Source of the DNA: Porphyridium purpureum
Taxonomy: Eukaryota > Rhodophyta > Bangiophyceae > Porphyridiales > Porphyridiaceae
Reading direction: 5' to 3'
NCBI GenBank assembly: GCA_008690995.1
Contig: VRMN01000001.1
Span: forward strand, 1,860,001 to 1,924,000
DNA length: 64,000 nucleotides
Shown: positions 55,507 to 64,000 of the stretch, one piece after another
Layout of the letters: the number at the start of each line of letters is the position of its first letter
Numbering within the stretch: position 1 is the stretch's first letter
Made by a program: the position numbers and the translations under genes
The notes under the pieces: model-generated
The model's database searches: none
The model's input: the letters and a program-made list of their open reading frames with translations, nothing else
Told to the model about the DNA's origin: nothing

Positions 55507-57888
55507 ATGTCCGACTTGTCCGAACAACGAAAAACTCTCTTGGATGCCGGGACGCCACTTTGGCTCGGAGCCCCGAGGCAGCCGACAGCAAGTTCCATGG
55601 GGAGTCACTCCGAGACAAGGAAAGGCATTGGTGGAAGTGTCGCCACCCCGATAACTTCATCCTTGCTGAACGACGAGTTTTGCGACAGCTTCCGCTTTCT
55701 GGATGACAACGTGGTGCGTGAGTGGCTCAACGACACGAGTGATACCGAAACCGTGCGTGCCGACGTTTTGCAAAATGCCATGTTCACGTCTGAAATCACG
55801 TGGGAGGGTAGCGGCGCTTTTGAGGACGGTGTCTCCGGGAAGACCTTTGCGTTCGACGTGTGCGACTTCCTCGTCCTGCCGGTGCGAAGGCTCGGCAACG
55901 GTGTCATGTTGGCAATGGTTGCGGGCGAACGCCCGCCGCGGCACATTCTAAACACCAAACAAAGCGGCAAACCCTTTTGTATTCGTGCCGCTTTCAAAAT
56001 GGATGATGTGCATGGGATCTTTTACGCGTGCCAGCGAACGTACCAGAATCGCAAAATCATCAACGTGTGTGCCATCTTGGACGAGCTCCATCACACCGAG
56101 GTGCTCGTGATGGAGCGAACTGCGAAACACTCCCAGGGGTGGCGTGTGATTGCGCGCTCGCAAGACGAGCTAATACGCACGTGCCCATACTGTGAATTGC
56201 TTGGATATCGGAAGTGCTGCTGCGCACCGGACTTTCGAAAGCGCATGTTCCATGGCATCGTGTCGCTGAATGCGCCCCAATTAGAGCAAGCCAAGGCGCA
56301 AGGACAATTACTACAAAATGGCACAACCTCACTGCTGAAAGATCTGGCCTGGAGTGACTTCAAAATACGTTTCGAAAGCGGCGCGACCGGTCGCAAAATG
56401 GGCTTTAGTCGTGTCATGTGTCCGAGCGGCGAGGGTGGTGAAGTCAAAGTTCTCAAAGAAGCGTCGTACGAAGCTTTGCACTGTGACTGGGCGCAATACC
56501 GGCTCATGAACCGTGTTACGCCATTCAAAGTTGCAAATGTCGCGGACGAATCACAGCGCGCGTACCGCGCCAAATGCATGCTGACTTGCTTTTTGACAAC
56601 GCTCCGCGGCAGCAGTGCTCGTCGCATGCTGTCTGATCTGACATTTGACAGTCGTCCAGTTGCAGCAGGTGCGGAAACTATGAGCTTGGTGCCGGAATTT
56701 CGATCCGACACAAATGACCAAGAAGATACAAGCTCAGAGCACATACCGTTGCTTCCTTTGCAGGCCGAGAGCGACGCGCTACAAAACAATCGTACAGGAG
56801 ACGTGACTGTACATTCTGCTTTCGCGGCCGCACTTCCTAGCGCAGGTCCTGGCTTATCCCAGATTCATGTTTTTGGAGGCGACGTTCGCTTGAAGGACTG
56901 GCTAGAAAGTGCAATTTCGAAAGACCACACTAGGGATGAACCCGACTGGCCCTTGGCGCTGACTCCCGAAGTGTGCGCACTTTCATCGAACGCAGAATCT
57001 TTCCAACACACTCCTAGGTCTTTTGCCGGACCGAGACATCCAACTGACGACGGAGTACATATGCTCGACGTGGAGTTTTCTCAACTACCGCGAAGTCATG
57101 CGGATTCGCCATCGACCTCGCGCAGTAAGCGCGGTTTCGACTTGGCATGCTCGTCGCTTGTTGATAGCCATGTAAGTAGCGCCGGTGACCAAATGATTGA
57201 CGGATCTCGAGATGATGAAGAATCCGCTGAGTTTGGACTTTTTCTGAAGCGCGCGTGCATGAAACACAAGCTCTCAAAATCTGCACCGGCTTCCTCGCCT
57301 ATTATATCGAACGTTTTGCCGGTACGGGCCGAAAGCCTTGATACAAATTCGTCACTTCTCGCGGCAAGGGATACAGAGGCATACTCGGTAGTGAACAGAT
57401 GTGCCCCAGGTGCACAAGCGCGACCCGATGACTCTGACACGTCATTGACCAGTCCATCGCCCAAAGGATTGGTCGATCCATCAAACGAAATTGTCTCAGC
57501 CGTCGATGAAGCGACGGGGACGTCTGGCTGGAAGTGCATGCTTTGTGGCAATTTTTCAAATCGTCGATATAATATTTTGCGCCATATTCAGATTGTACAT
57601 TACGCCACAAAGCGTTTCTGCTGCCGCTTCTGCGATCAAAAGTTCGCGCTGCGGCAGCACCTGGACACCCATGAACGGATTGTGCACAAGACCATGCGCC
57701 CGTTTGCGTGCAACCATTGCGAGCAGCAATTTTCCACTGCAGGCAATTTGCGAAAACATTTGAAGAGCGCTCATGAACAGACTGAGCTTCCGGCGTTTTT
57801 AGCGCCAATGCAGAGTAAGCGATCGAGCTCGTTTCAAGCGCCACCATCCGACCTTGAAGAAAAAAACGTAGGACCACACCGTAGATAA
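55507..57888 (+). CDS. C2H2 zinc-finger protein with novel Cys-rich N-terminal domain
   Basis: 793 residues. The N-terminal half (about 110-380) forms a compact-looking domain I do not recognise, with strand-rich segments (FAFDVCDFLVLPVRRLGNGV, RKIINVCAILDELHHTEVLV) and a Cys cluster near 225-245 (CPYCELLGYRKCCCAPDF). A long Ser/Asp-rich disordered region follows, then three adjacent C2H2 fingers at about 675-765: WKCMLCGNFSNRRYNILRHI with H-x3-H spacing; FCCRFCDQKFALRQHLDTH; FACNHCEQQFSTAGNLRKHL. Linkers resemble the TGEKP type (ATKRFCC, KTMRPFAC), which favours DNA binding. Probably a transcription factor; the Cys cluster could bind a fourth zinc. A TTG lies nine codons upstream; the ATG at 55507 is used. 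It is convergent with the Clf1 gene, 77 bases apart. Confidence 0.85.
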   Translation: MSDLSEQRKTLLDAGTPLWLGAPRQPTASSMGSHSETRKGIGGSVATPITSSLLNDEFCDSFRFLDDNVVREWLNDTSDTETVRADVLQNAMFTSEITWEGSGAFEDGVSGKTFAFDVCDFLVLPVRRLGNGVMLAMVAGERPPRHILNTKQSGKPFCIRAAFKMDDVHGIFYACQRTYQNRKIINVCAILDELHHTEVLVMERTAKHSQGWRVIARSQDELIRTCPYCELLGYRKCCCAPDFRKRMFHGIVSLNAPQLEQAKAQGQLLQNGTTSLLKDLAWSDFKIRFESGATGRKMGFSRVMCPSGEGGEVKVLKEASYEALHCDWAQYRLMNRVTPFKVANVADESQRAYRAKCMLTCFLTTLRGSSARRMLSDLTFDSRPVAAGAETMSLVPEFRSDTNDQEDTSSEHIPLLPLQAESDALQNNRTGDVTVHSAFAAALPSAGPGLSQIHVFGGDVRLKDWLESAISKDHTRDEPDWPLALTPEVCALSSNAESFQHTPRSFAGPRHPTDDGVHMLDVEFSQLPRSHADSPSTSRSKRGFDLACSSLVDSHVSSAGDQMIDGSRDDEESAEFGLFLKRACMKHKLSKSAPASSPIISNVLPVRAESLDTNSSLLAARDTEAYSVVNRCAPGAQARPDDSDTSLTSPSPKGLVDPSNEIVSAVDEATGTSGWKCMLCGNFSNRRYNILRHIQIVHYATKRFCCRFCDQKFALRQHLDTHERIVHKTMRPFACNHCEQQFSTAGNLRKHLKSAHEQTELPAFLAPMQSKRSSSFQAPPSDLEEKNVGPHRR

Positions 57889-57965
57889 AAGAACGGAATG
57901 CTATTTTTCAATTGTCACGTACCTTGCAAAGCACGCACGACACGTGACCTGATTTCGAACACTAT

Positions 57966-60512
57966 TCATCCGTCTGACGTGCGTGCCCGTTTCCAAGCAC
58001 GCGCCAAGCTCACGAGCCCCGAAGCCGAATCTTGCGCTGACCCCCGCCGCTGCGGACTTGCAGGGCAATCTGCAGTGGTAGCGCCTTCGCCGCTCCTGAT
58101 TTCCTGCCCTCCCTTCTCCGCTACTGCAACTGGAGCTTTCGCGCCGGGTTCGGCAGACCCGCCATCGCCAAACACGTAGTCTTGTTTCGATTCGTACATT
58201 ATGAGACGTGGGCGCTTGGGCTCTAGTTCAGATTCAACCACGCTCGCATCACCAAGCACGCTTCTAGTCTCAAACTCAAGCCATGTATCCAGTATACCTG
58301 CCCGCGCCTTCTTCGCGACCCACAAAGCGTCTGTTGCCGTTGCAGAATTGCGATCCAATTGAGTCTCATCCTCTTGCTGATTCGCTGCGCGCTTGGCAAG
58401 CTCTTCCATAGCCTCATCGGCGCGCCGAAAGACACAACGAACGCGCCTTCCAGTCTCGCTGCCGGGATGTGGCTTCGCTGGGAGGTGCGACAATAAATTT
58501 GATCCTGAGCGACCAGTGCCGCTTTCTTCCTCGCCGACTTGCTGCTCAAAGGCGGCGTACGACAAGAAAACATCAGCAAGTGCCTGCACAAGCTGTGATC
58601 CGAATGGCTGTTGTGCGTAGTGCTGTATAAGACCTTCATACAACTTACGTGCTTGCTCCGTCTCACCTAGTTCCACCTCAAAGTCAATGTAAATTTTCCA
58701 CAGTGACTGTGGCGAGTCCAGAATGTCTTTCCTCGACAGCGCAATCTCAAGCAGAGCACGCGCGCGCTCCGTCTCATGCATGGCAATTTCGAAACGTGCG
58801 TACTCGGTCCACGCCAGCGCGGAGCCTGGCAGATTCTCGATCCATTTTTCATGGATGGTGCGGCAACGCGGCAGTTCGCCGAGCGCAAGTTCAAGAGAAA
58901 TGTATTCGCGATAAACTCGCGCTTTGCTGGCGCAGTATCCTAGCGCCTGCCCAAATAGACGCCGCGCGGCACTAAGCTCGTGTCGTCGCAGCTCGAGCTG
59001 CGCCGCGAGCAGCCACAACTTGCCCGAAGAGAATTGCGAATGTGGAACGCGGCGCAGTGCGCGCCGATACACCTCACGGGCGCGTTCTCTTCCAGGTGTA
59101 GATGACCCCACCTGATTCTGCACCTGCTCTGGCTCCAGCGATTCCTCCCATACTGCGTACTTAATCCATAAATAGATGTACCGCCGCCAGCGCACTGACT
59201 TGTGATTCTCACTTCGCAATGCTTTCGATATGCAAGCCACTGCTCGCTCAAAGCATGCGCGTATGCGCTCAGCGGTAACACCGCCTTGCCATTTCGCTTT
59301 CTGAGCCAGCTGGGCGTCGTACGCCTGCTCCAGCATACGCAAGTAGTCAAACCATGCTTCAGCATCGGATGGCGTGCGCGCGAGATTTCTTTCATACTCG
59401 GAAGCTCGTTTTTCAACGAGCAAGGCCTCGGTGCTCTCGCGCTCGCCGAACTGCTTCTCGAATTGCGCGTACGCTTCCATGAGCGTATCATACTCGGCGT
59501 GCGCCAAGTGGTCGGGTTCACTCGTGGTTTCAGATGGGGACTTGGAAGAGCATGCCGCCGCAAAAATTTCAAGAGCGCCGACAAAGATGGCGCGCGCCCT
59601 AGTCAATTCTTTCGCGCGTGTCTCGAACTGGGCAAAAGCAATGACCTCGCGTGAAGTCACCTCGACTTGCGGCAAGTGACGAATCATGCGCTCAAACACG
59701 CCTCGTGCCGCGTTCACATTGCCTAACTGCTCCTCAAATGCTGCGTACCTGAGAAATGCAGTCGCACGTGGTATGCGAGAAACATAAGTTTCCAACACTT
59801 CGCGCGCACCTTGCTCATTGCCTTGGCGCAGCTCAAAGCTCACAAACAGCGACCACGCGTTGTCACTTGGTCGCCACGCCATCCACCTCCAAAAGACGGC
59901 GCGTGCACGCGTGGGCTCGCGCAGTACCTGCTCCAGCACAGCGTACCGGCTCCATATTTGTGCGTCGCCCGGCAAAGTACTCACAGCGCGATCCAGAACA
60001 TTGCGTGCGTGGTTCACAAAGCCGGCCTTCGTCTCCATTTCAGCGTATGCCAGCCATACTGATGCGACGCGGGCGTGCGTGTCCAGTGCGCGTTCATAGA
60101 CTGAACGAGCACGCACCAGGTCACGTTGTCCTTCCTCCCAGCGTGCGTAACGCACCCACAGCCCCACAAAGCTATGGCTGTGCGCAAGCCGTCGTTCCCA
60201 CTTTTCGCGCTCTTTGCGCTGATAGTGAGCAACCTCGGACGCATCCTTCAGCAGCACCTGCCGGTTCGTCTCAATGCCCGAGTCATCGCGCTCCTCACGA
60301 TTCTCCCAAGCTTCGCGCAGCAGCTGCTCCGCGCTGATTTGAATTGCCGATGGCGCCTTATTCCGGACGCGCACCGGCCCTCCTGCAGCCGGTGCGGCAG
60401 ACATCCGCGACGATGTAAGCGCAGGCGCAGGTGACGGCGCGTGCTCCACCATTCGCGTAGATGCTGGCCCCGTCACTGCCTCCGCCACGTCCCCGTCTGA
60501 CTCCATCTCCAT
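57966..60512 (-). CDS. CRNKL1: Crooked neck-like pre-mRNA splicing factor (CRNKL1/Clf1/Syf3)
   Basis: 848 residues composed mostly of HAT (half-a-TPR) repeats. The start of the array is typical of the family: IQISAEQLLREAWENREE, then REKWERRLAHSHSFVGLWVR, followed by repeats such as YERALDTHARVASVWLAYAE, MRHLPQ-type linkers, AFAQFETRAKELTRARAIF, and IHEKWIENLPGSALAWTEYA. Clf1 is a scaffold of the Prp19-associated (NTC) complex, bridging U2 and catalytic core proteins during spliceosome activation. The C-terminal 150 residues are charged and disordered, as in homologues. The frame opens 14 codons further to a GTG; the ATG at 60512 (MEMESDGDV) is preferred. Together with SF3A3 it shows that the splicing machinery is encoded by intronless genes here. 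The next gene upstream on the same strand ends 67 bases away. Confidence 0.94.
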   Translation of the reverse strand: MEMESDGDVAEAVTGPASTRMVEHAPSPAPALTSSRMSAAPAAGGPVRVRNKAPSAIQISAEQLLREAWENREERDDSGIETNRQVLLKDASEVAHYQRKEREKWERRLAHSHSFVGLWVRYARWEEGQRDLVRARSVYERALDTHARVASVWLAYAEMETKAGFVNHARNVLDRAVSTLPGDAQIWSRYAVLEQVLREPTRARAVFWRWMAWRPSDNAWSLFVSFELRQGNEQGAREVLETYVSRIPRATAFLRYAAFEEQLGNVNAARGVFERMIRHLPQVEVTSREVIAFAQFETRAKELTRARAIFVGALEIFAAACSSKSPSETTSEPDHLAHAEYDTLMEAYAQFEKQFGERESTEALLVEKRASEYERNLARTPSDAEAWFDYLRMLEQAYDAQLAQKAKWQGGVTAERIRACFERAVACISKALRSENHKSVRWRRYIYLWIKYAVWEESLEPEQVQNQVGSSTPGRERAREVYRRALRRVPHSQFSSGKLWLLAAQLELRRHELSAARRLFGQALGYCASKARVYREYISLELALGELPRCRTIHEKWIENLPGSALAWTEYARFEIAMHETERARALLEIALSRKDILDSPQSLWKIYIDFEVELGETEQARKLYEGLIQHYAQQPFGSQLVQALADVFLSYAAFEQQVGEEESGTGRSGSNLLSHLPAKPHPGSETGRRVRCVFRRADEAMEELAKRAANQQEDETQLDRNSATATDALWVAKKARAGILDTWLEFETRSVLGDASVVESELEPKRPRLIMYESKQDYVFGDGGSAEPGAKAPVAVAEKGGQEIRSGEGATTADCPASPQRRGSAQDSASGLVSLARAWKRARTSDG

Positions 60513-60579
60513 TCTCGCGTTGACGCTGCTTGTTTGCTCCGTTTCTGGGTACACGACATGTCGGGATGTCGCGTCTGCT

Positions 60580-61869
60580 TTATTCTTCTATTTTCTGGCG
60601 CTTGTTGGGCTTGGAGGGATCGACGCCTTGCTCTTCACAAGATGCCGGGAGTGCGTCTGGCCCCTCCAGCTTCGCTTGCTTGTCTGCAGGACTACGTTTA
60701 TCTACTTCCAGCGGTCGCTTTTTGAGATTCACATGTTGTGCAGCTGTCTGCGATCCGTCCGGCGCTCCGTTTTCGACAGACACGAGCAGTTCATCTTGTA
60801 CCAGATGTGATCGTCCAAGGCTTTCACAATCAGTTTCAAGCTTTCCTCCAGAGTCGCTTTTCCCAATCAGGTTTGTGTTTTCTTGTGCTTGCTGTGTCAC
60901 GGCAGGAGTTCGAGCTTCCCCAGTGTCCGACAGTGGCTCGGCCTGTTGTTCCATATCTGATCTTTCTTGTGTTTCGGCCGCGGCAGTGTCTAATTCAGAA
61001 TTTCCTCCAGCCTTGTCATGGGTCCGTGAAGACGGCGACAGAATATCGTCAGTCGGCTTGGAGTGCTGCTCGGCGGCATGCACGTGCAGAGTGCCTCCTG
61101 TACCGGAGGTAATTGCATTTGCAGCTGCTTCACCGTCGTCAAGTTTCGGCCTCGGCTCTTCCTTCTGCTGCTGCAAAAACTTTGCAACATCTGCCTCTGG
61201 GCCATCCAACTGACTTCGTTGCAATTGAAGTGCGTTTCCGTGAGACACAGCTTCCGATGCGTCCGGCGCATGTTTTAATTCGCCCTTTGAAGCTGTATCT
61301 GTATCGCACGCCTTTTGAGCGCCCTGCTCGGATGCGTCCTCACGATTCGTGAACATCGTCTTCGCACGGTCCTGCGGTTCTTCGGCCAAGGTATGTGATG
61401 TGCCTTGAGCGCATAACGAAGACGTGCGCCCTTCTTCCTTTCCAATACCCTCAAGACCTCCATCCATTTGTGCATCATGGAGAGACGTCAGCTCAGGCAC
61501 GACGGCCTTCTCACTTTCGAGCGGTTTCGGCGTCAGGCTGTCACTTGCATCGGCCAGCTTTGCCGGTGCCGTGGCGTCGTCCGTGTTCTCCTGCAATGCC
61601 TCTTGCTTGGCTGCGGCGTCTGATGCCTCTGCGCGTTCTTCGTTTGGATGTGCCATAGCACGAGCGCGAACTGCGGCCTGACGTTGCGCGACGAGCTCGA
61701 CTTGGTCAAGCCCGCCGCGCACCCATTTGCGCACTTGGACGTCATGAACACTCACGCGCTCGAACTTCCACGGCCGCACCGGGCGGTCCAGACTGGGCAC
61801 CTCGTCTGTACCTGCCTCTGCCTGCTGCGCGCGCCGCAGCTCGCCGCGCGTGCCTACACCGCGCAGCAT
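60580..61869 (-). CDS. Acidic low-complexity protein with weak BCL7-like N-terminal motif
   Basis: 429 residues. Only one compact motif is visible, near residues 30-50: RPWKFERVSVHDVQVRKWV. It resembles the BCL7 N-terminal signature (W-x3-W-V-T-V-G-D-x3-R-x2-K-W-V), found in SWI/SNF-associated BCL7 proteins, but the match is short. The rest is Glu/Ala/Asp/Ser-rich and probably disordered, ending with a basic nuclear-localisation-like patch (LKKRPLEVDKRSPADKQAK and SKPNKRQKIEE). A nuclear role is therefore likely, while the BCL7 link is tentative. ATG start at 61869 follows a (GA)17 leader in the sense strand and two GTACAGT motifs at 113-140 bases upstream. Confidence 0.7.
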   Translation of the reverse strand: MLRGVGTRGELRRAQQAEAGTDEVPSLDRPVRPWKFERVSVHDVQVRKWVRGGLDQVELVAQRQAAVRARAMAHPNEERAEASDAAAKQEALQENTDDATAPAKLADASDSLTPKPLESEKAVVPELTSLHDAQMDGGLEGIGKEEGRTSSLCAQGTSHTLAEEPQDRAKTMFTNREDASEQGAQKACDTDTASKGELKHAPDASEAVSHGNALQLQRSQLDGPEADVAKFLQQQKEEPRPKLDDGEAAANAITSGTGGTLHVHAAEQHSKPTDDILSPSSRTHDKAGGNSELDTAAAETQERSDMEQQAEPLSDTGEARTPAVTQQAQENTNLIGKSDSGGKLETDCESLGRSHLVQDELLVSVENGAPDGSQTAAQHVNLKKRPLEVDKRSPADKQAKLEGPDALPASCEEQGVDPSKPNKRQKIEE

Positions 61870-61895
61870 TGCATACAGACACTCCCACCAAGCTC

Positions 61896-61896
<1 letters not shown>

Positions 61897-61930
<34 letters not shown>
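61897..61930. repeat. (TC)17 microsatellite
   Basis: Thirty-four-base perfect dinucleotide tract, read as (GA)17 in the leader of the minus-strand gene 28 bases before its ATG. Confidence 0.97.
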
Positions 61931-61933
<3 letters not shown>

Positions 61934-61981
61934 AGTCACCCCAACCCAAGACCCCATCCACTTCCGCGCGCGCTCCCCAAA

Positions 61982-62063
61982 ACTGTACCTGTGTTCAGTG
62001 TAACTGTACCGCAAACTGATTCCTCTGTTGTGTACACTAACGTTCAGTTAGCGCGTGTACAGT
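61982..62063. promoter_or_regulatory. Three ACTGTAC/GTACAGT motifs in a bidirectional promoter
   Basis: Two copies point to the minus gene and one to the plus gene, each in the gene-sense form GTACAGT. Confidence 0.55.
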
Positions 62064-62160
62064 GGCCAGAACACCCTCTTTGCGGCTGAGTCGCGGCGTT
62101 GAACGCTGATGCGAAGCGGAGAGGTTGAGTGAACCGAGGAAAGAGCGCGTCATTTGCGGG

Positions 62161-63141
62161 ATGGATGGGCGAGAGCGCCCGGTAGAGGCCGGCCTCGATG
62201 GAGCTGGAGCAGACGCAGTGCCTCTGCGTCTACGGAACGGGCCCGGGGACGGCTGGATGCGCGCCTTGTGGATCGGGATGGTGAGTGGTGGCGTCGCAGG
62301 CACGTGCGTCGATCTGGCGCTGTTCCCACTGGATACCATCAAGACCCGCCTGCAGGCGTCACCCGCTGCCAGCGGCGTCGCTGCGGCAAGAAGTTCCACG
62401 TGGCTCTTCGCTGGGCTGTATCGAGGCATCGGACCTGCGCTGGCCGCCTCAGCGCCATGTGGGGCCTTGTTTTTTGCCACTTATGATATTTCGAAGCACG
62501 TGCTGTTCGCGAGCGACTGGTTCCGCGAACTCGAACGAGCGAGTGCCAAGAGCAACACCTCGTCGCATGTCAAGATCGCCACTCTCGGAATTCATATGAC
62601 TGCGGCCATGTTAGGCGACGCCGTCTCTTCCGTGGTGCGCACGCCGTTCGAGGTCGTCAAGCAGCAAATGCAGGCGGCTCATGCTCCCTGCGGGGTGGTA
62701 CCGTCTGCCTCGATGCTTGCCCAGAGCATGTGGCGCTCGAATATGCGAGGAAGCGCATTCTATGGAGCTTACTTGTCGCTGCTGTTCCGGGAACTTCCAT
62801 TTGATCTTATCGAGTATCCGCTTTACGAGTACTTACGGAGCAAGGAAAGTGCCCAGGGCTCAGGCTCTGTGTGGTTCAAGGCTGGTTGTGGCGTGCTTGC
62901 TGGAGGGATTGCCGCAAGCATCACAACTCCACTGGACGTGGCGAAGACACGTATTATGCTTCAGGACCAGCGGGCGCCAAGGTACACCGGTGTTGCGCAG
63001 GCTATCAATAAGATCTGGAAGGAAGAAGGCGCGAGCGCTCTTTATCGTGGTGTCGTGCCGAGAACGGCCTGGATTTCGCTCGGCGGTGGAATCTTTTTTG
63101 GGTTCTACGAAGCAACCAAGGCCCTCTTGCAACCGCAGTAG
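62161..63141 (+). CDS. Mitochondrial carrier, S-adenosylmethionine transporter type (SLC25A26/Pet8-like)
   Basis: 326 residues with the three repeats of the mitochondrial carrier family. The Px[DE]xx[KR] signatures are FPLDTIKTRLQ (repeat 1), TPFEVVKQQMQ (repeat 2) and TPLDVAKTRIML (repeat 3). GMVSGGVAGTCVDLALFPLD, FRELPFDLIEYPLYEYL and SLGGGIFFGFYEATKALL match the SAM carrier subfamily closely. These exchange cytosolic S-adenosylmethionine for S-adenosylhomocysteine across the inner membrane of mitochondria, and in plants also of plastids. Six helices expected; a 35-residue polar N-terminus precedes the first. The frame starts at a TTG 12 codons upstream; the ATG at 62161 is preferred. A sense GTACAGT motif lies 98 bases upstream. 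Confidence 0.9.
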   Translation: MDGRERPVEAGLDGAGADAVPLRLRNGPGDGWMRALWIGMVSGGVAGTCVDLALFPLDTIKTRLQASPAASGVAAARSSTWLFAGLYRGIGPALAASAPCGALFFATYDISKHVLFASDWFRELERASAKSNTSSHVKIATLGIHMTAAMLGDAVSSVVRTPFEVVKQQMQAAHAPCGVVPSASMLAQSMWRSNMRGSAFYGAYLSLLFRELPFDLIEYPLYEYLRSKESAQGSGSVWFKAGCGVLAGGIAASITTPLDVAKTRIMLQDQRAPRYTGVAQAINKIWKEEGASALYRGVVPRTAWISLGGGIFFGFYEATKALLQPQ

Positions 63142-63545
63142 AGTGCGGACCGCATCGTTCAAACCCGAAAAGGCTCAACAGCGCGGCTGCAGATTATTCT
63201 CAAATGAACTGACTTTGACAGGCAGACCGAGAGACAAGATTCCGAAAAATGTGTCTCCAGGCACCTTTGGGGAGGAGTCATCTTGTCTCTGGTCGTCGAC
63301 AGTTTTCGCACGACAGAACCCATTCCTTTCCGATCTGGTCAAAGTGCGAACGCTGAGGGGATCGACACGATGCAGCAAACATTAGAATATGACCTCAAAA
63401 CGACGTCCGGCTAATGATTGGAATTAGTTAACTTTAGCTATCACTGACACGTCTCACCACAGGCTCAGCAGAGTTTTGGCAAACTTTCACGCGCACACGA
63501 ATCCTAGAATTAGTAGTATTTGTTTTGTACAACACACAATTTCAA
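63142..63545. other. Convergent 3' spacer
   Basis: 404 bases between the stops of the SAM carrier and the truncated gene at the right edge. Nothing recognised. Confidence 0.4.
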
Positions 63546-64000
63546 CTAGAGCTTGGTAAGATCATCAGCATCCACCTCGCGCGACTGTCCCAACGCCGGC
63601 GTATTCATCGCGGTAATGTCGCAGTCTCTCGGCACCGTGAATGTCGTATCCACCACTAAGCCCATACTACTCTTGCCTGTACCTGTTTCTGCCAACGAGC
63701 GGGATGGCAATTGGACTGGCGTCTGCAAACCATCTGAACTCGTTCCGTTAGGTTGCGCTGCCGCGTCGTGCACGGCCACGCTTGCACTTGCCTCGGCTTT
63801 TGGTGATACTGCGGTGTCACTGCCCCAAAACCAGCTGGACAAATTCCCTAGCACATCAGAGATGGTATTCGCTTGCTCCTCACCCACCAGCGCACGGGCA
63901 TCTAAGTTCGAGAAAGTCTTGTAAAGGCGAAAGCCCATGTCTTCCAACGCGCTCTCGACGCGAAAGTCGTTACCAAGGGTGGATGCATCTACAGTACTAC
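63546..64000 (-). CDS. C-terminal part of an unknown protein (runs off the right edge)
   Basis: At least 151 codons remain open to the window end. The visible part has a helical, hydrophobic segment (VESALEDMGFRLYKTFSNLD; NTISDVLGNLSSWFWG) and then a Ser/Ala/Thr-rich low-complexity tail ending REVDADDLTKL. No domain recognised. The start lies beyond 64000; the internal ATG at 63938 should not be taken as the start because the frame continues upstream with protein-like composition. Confidence 0.65.
   Translation of the reverse strand, partial: STVDASTLGNDFRVESALEDMGFRLYKTFSNLDARALVGEEQANTISDVLGNLSSWFWGSDTAVSPKAEASASVAVHDAAAQPNGTSSDGLQTPVQLPSRSLAETGTGKSSMGLVVDTTFTVPRDCDITAMNTPALGQSREVDADDLTKL

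Larger units (their letters stand above)
61870..62160. promoter_or_regulatory. Compact bidirectional promoter (BCL7-like / SAM carrier)
   Basis: 291 bases between divergent ATGs. Holds (TC)17 at 61897-61930, ACTGTAC at 61982-61988 and 62003-62009 (sense GTACAGT for the minus gene), and GTACAGT at 62057-62063 (sense for the plus gene, 98 bases before its ATG). It is the clearest example of the motif facing both genes. Confidence 0.6.

Noticed and set aside
1-64000. CRISPR arrays, rRNA genes, snRNA genes or prokaryotic operons
   Set aside because: No regularly spaced direct repeats, no rRNA or U-snRNA consensus, and gene order and leaders are eukaryotic.

Overview
The window looks like nuclear DNA of a unicellular red alga close to Porphyridium. 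This rests on intron-poor, closely packed eukaryotic genes (about 27 well-supported genes in 64 kb), plastid-type N-termini carrying an early Phe, a thylakoid EGY-type protein, a RUS1/DUF647 protein, a GT61 glycosyltransferase and CA/CT microsatellites in gene leaders. The assignment is inference; no rRNA or organelle marker is present.

Layout. 1-4.2 kb: the truncated 3' part of an RNR small-subunit gene, and divergent to it a GT61 glycosyltransferase. 4.2-10.7 kb: two adjacent minus-strand CobW/G3E-type genes. One joins a degenerate GTPase module to an intact one; its neighbour keeps only the degenerate module. 11-19.5 kb, plus strand: a TLDc protein, an EGY-like site-2 protease homologue lacking its HExxH zinc site, a MAP2K-like kinase and a short R-SNARE-like protein. 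19.5-24.2 kb: an anchored protein of unknown function, a possible 85-aa gene, and LSM14/Scd6. 24.2-27.2 kb: a gene-poor stretch with simple repeats and broken anonymous coding remnants. 27.2-35.6 kb: a peptidoglycan-binding-like domain protein, a Rad60/Esc2-type SUMO-like protein, tandem paralogous secreted Cys-rich proteins and two hypotheticals. 36-42.5 kb: SF3A3, proteasome alpha-2, ribosomal eS21 and an AIG1-like membrane protein. 42.7-50.2 kb: a large TKL-like kinase, a 63-bp exact direct repeat, a SAM-domain coiled-coil protein and a REX1-B-like protein. 50.2-55.5 kb: two gene-poor stretches around RUS1. 55.5-64 kb: a three-finger C2H2 protein, Crooked-neck/Clf1, an acidic protein with a weak BCL7-like motif, a SAM-type mitochondrial carrier, and the C-terminal end of an unknown gene.

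Two signals stand out. The first is the CobW pair: pseudo-GTPase modules that keep the CobW C-terminal domain but have lost the nucleotide-binding loop, in tandem with an intact copy. The second is a short intergenic motif, GTACAGT in gene-sense orientation (ACTGTAC on the other strand). I count 21 intergenic copies, mostly 70-320 bases upstream of start codons and often paired; it could be a lineage-specific promoter element.

Many open frames extend upstream only through GTG or TTG codons. In those cases I chose the first ATG consistent with the protein family.
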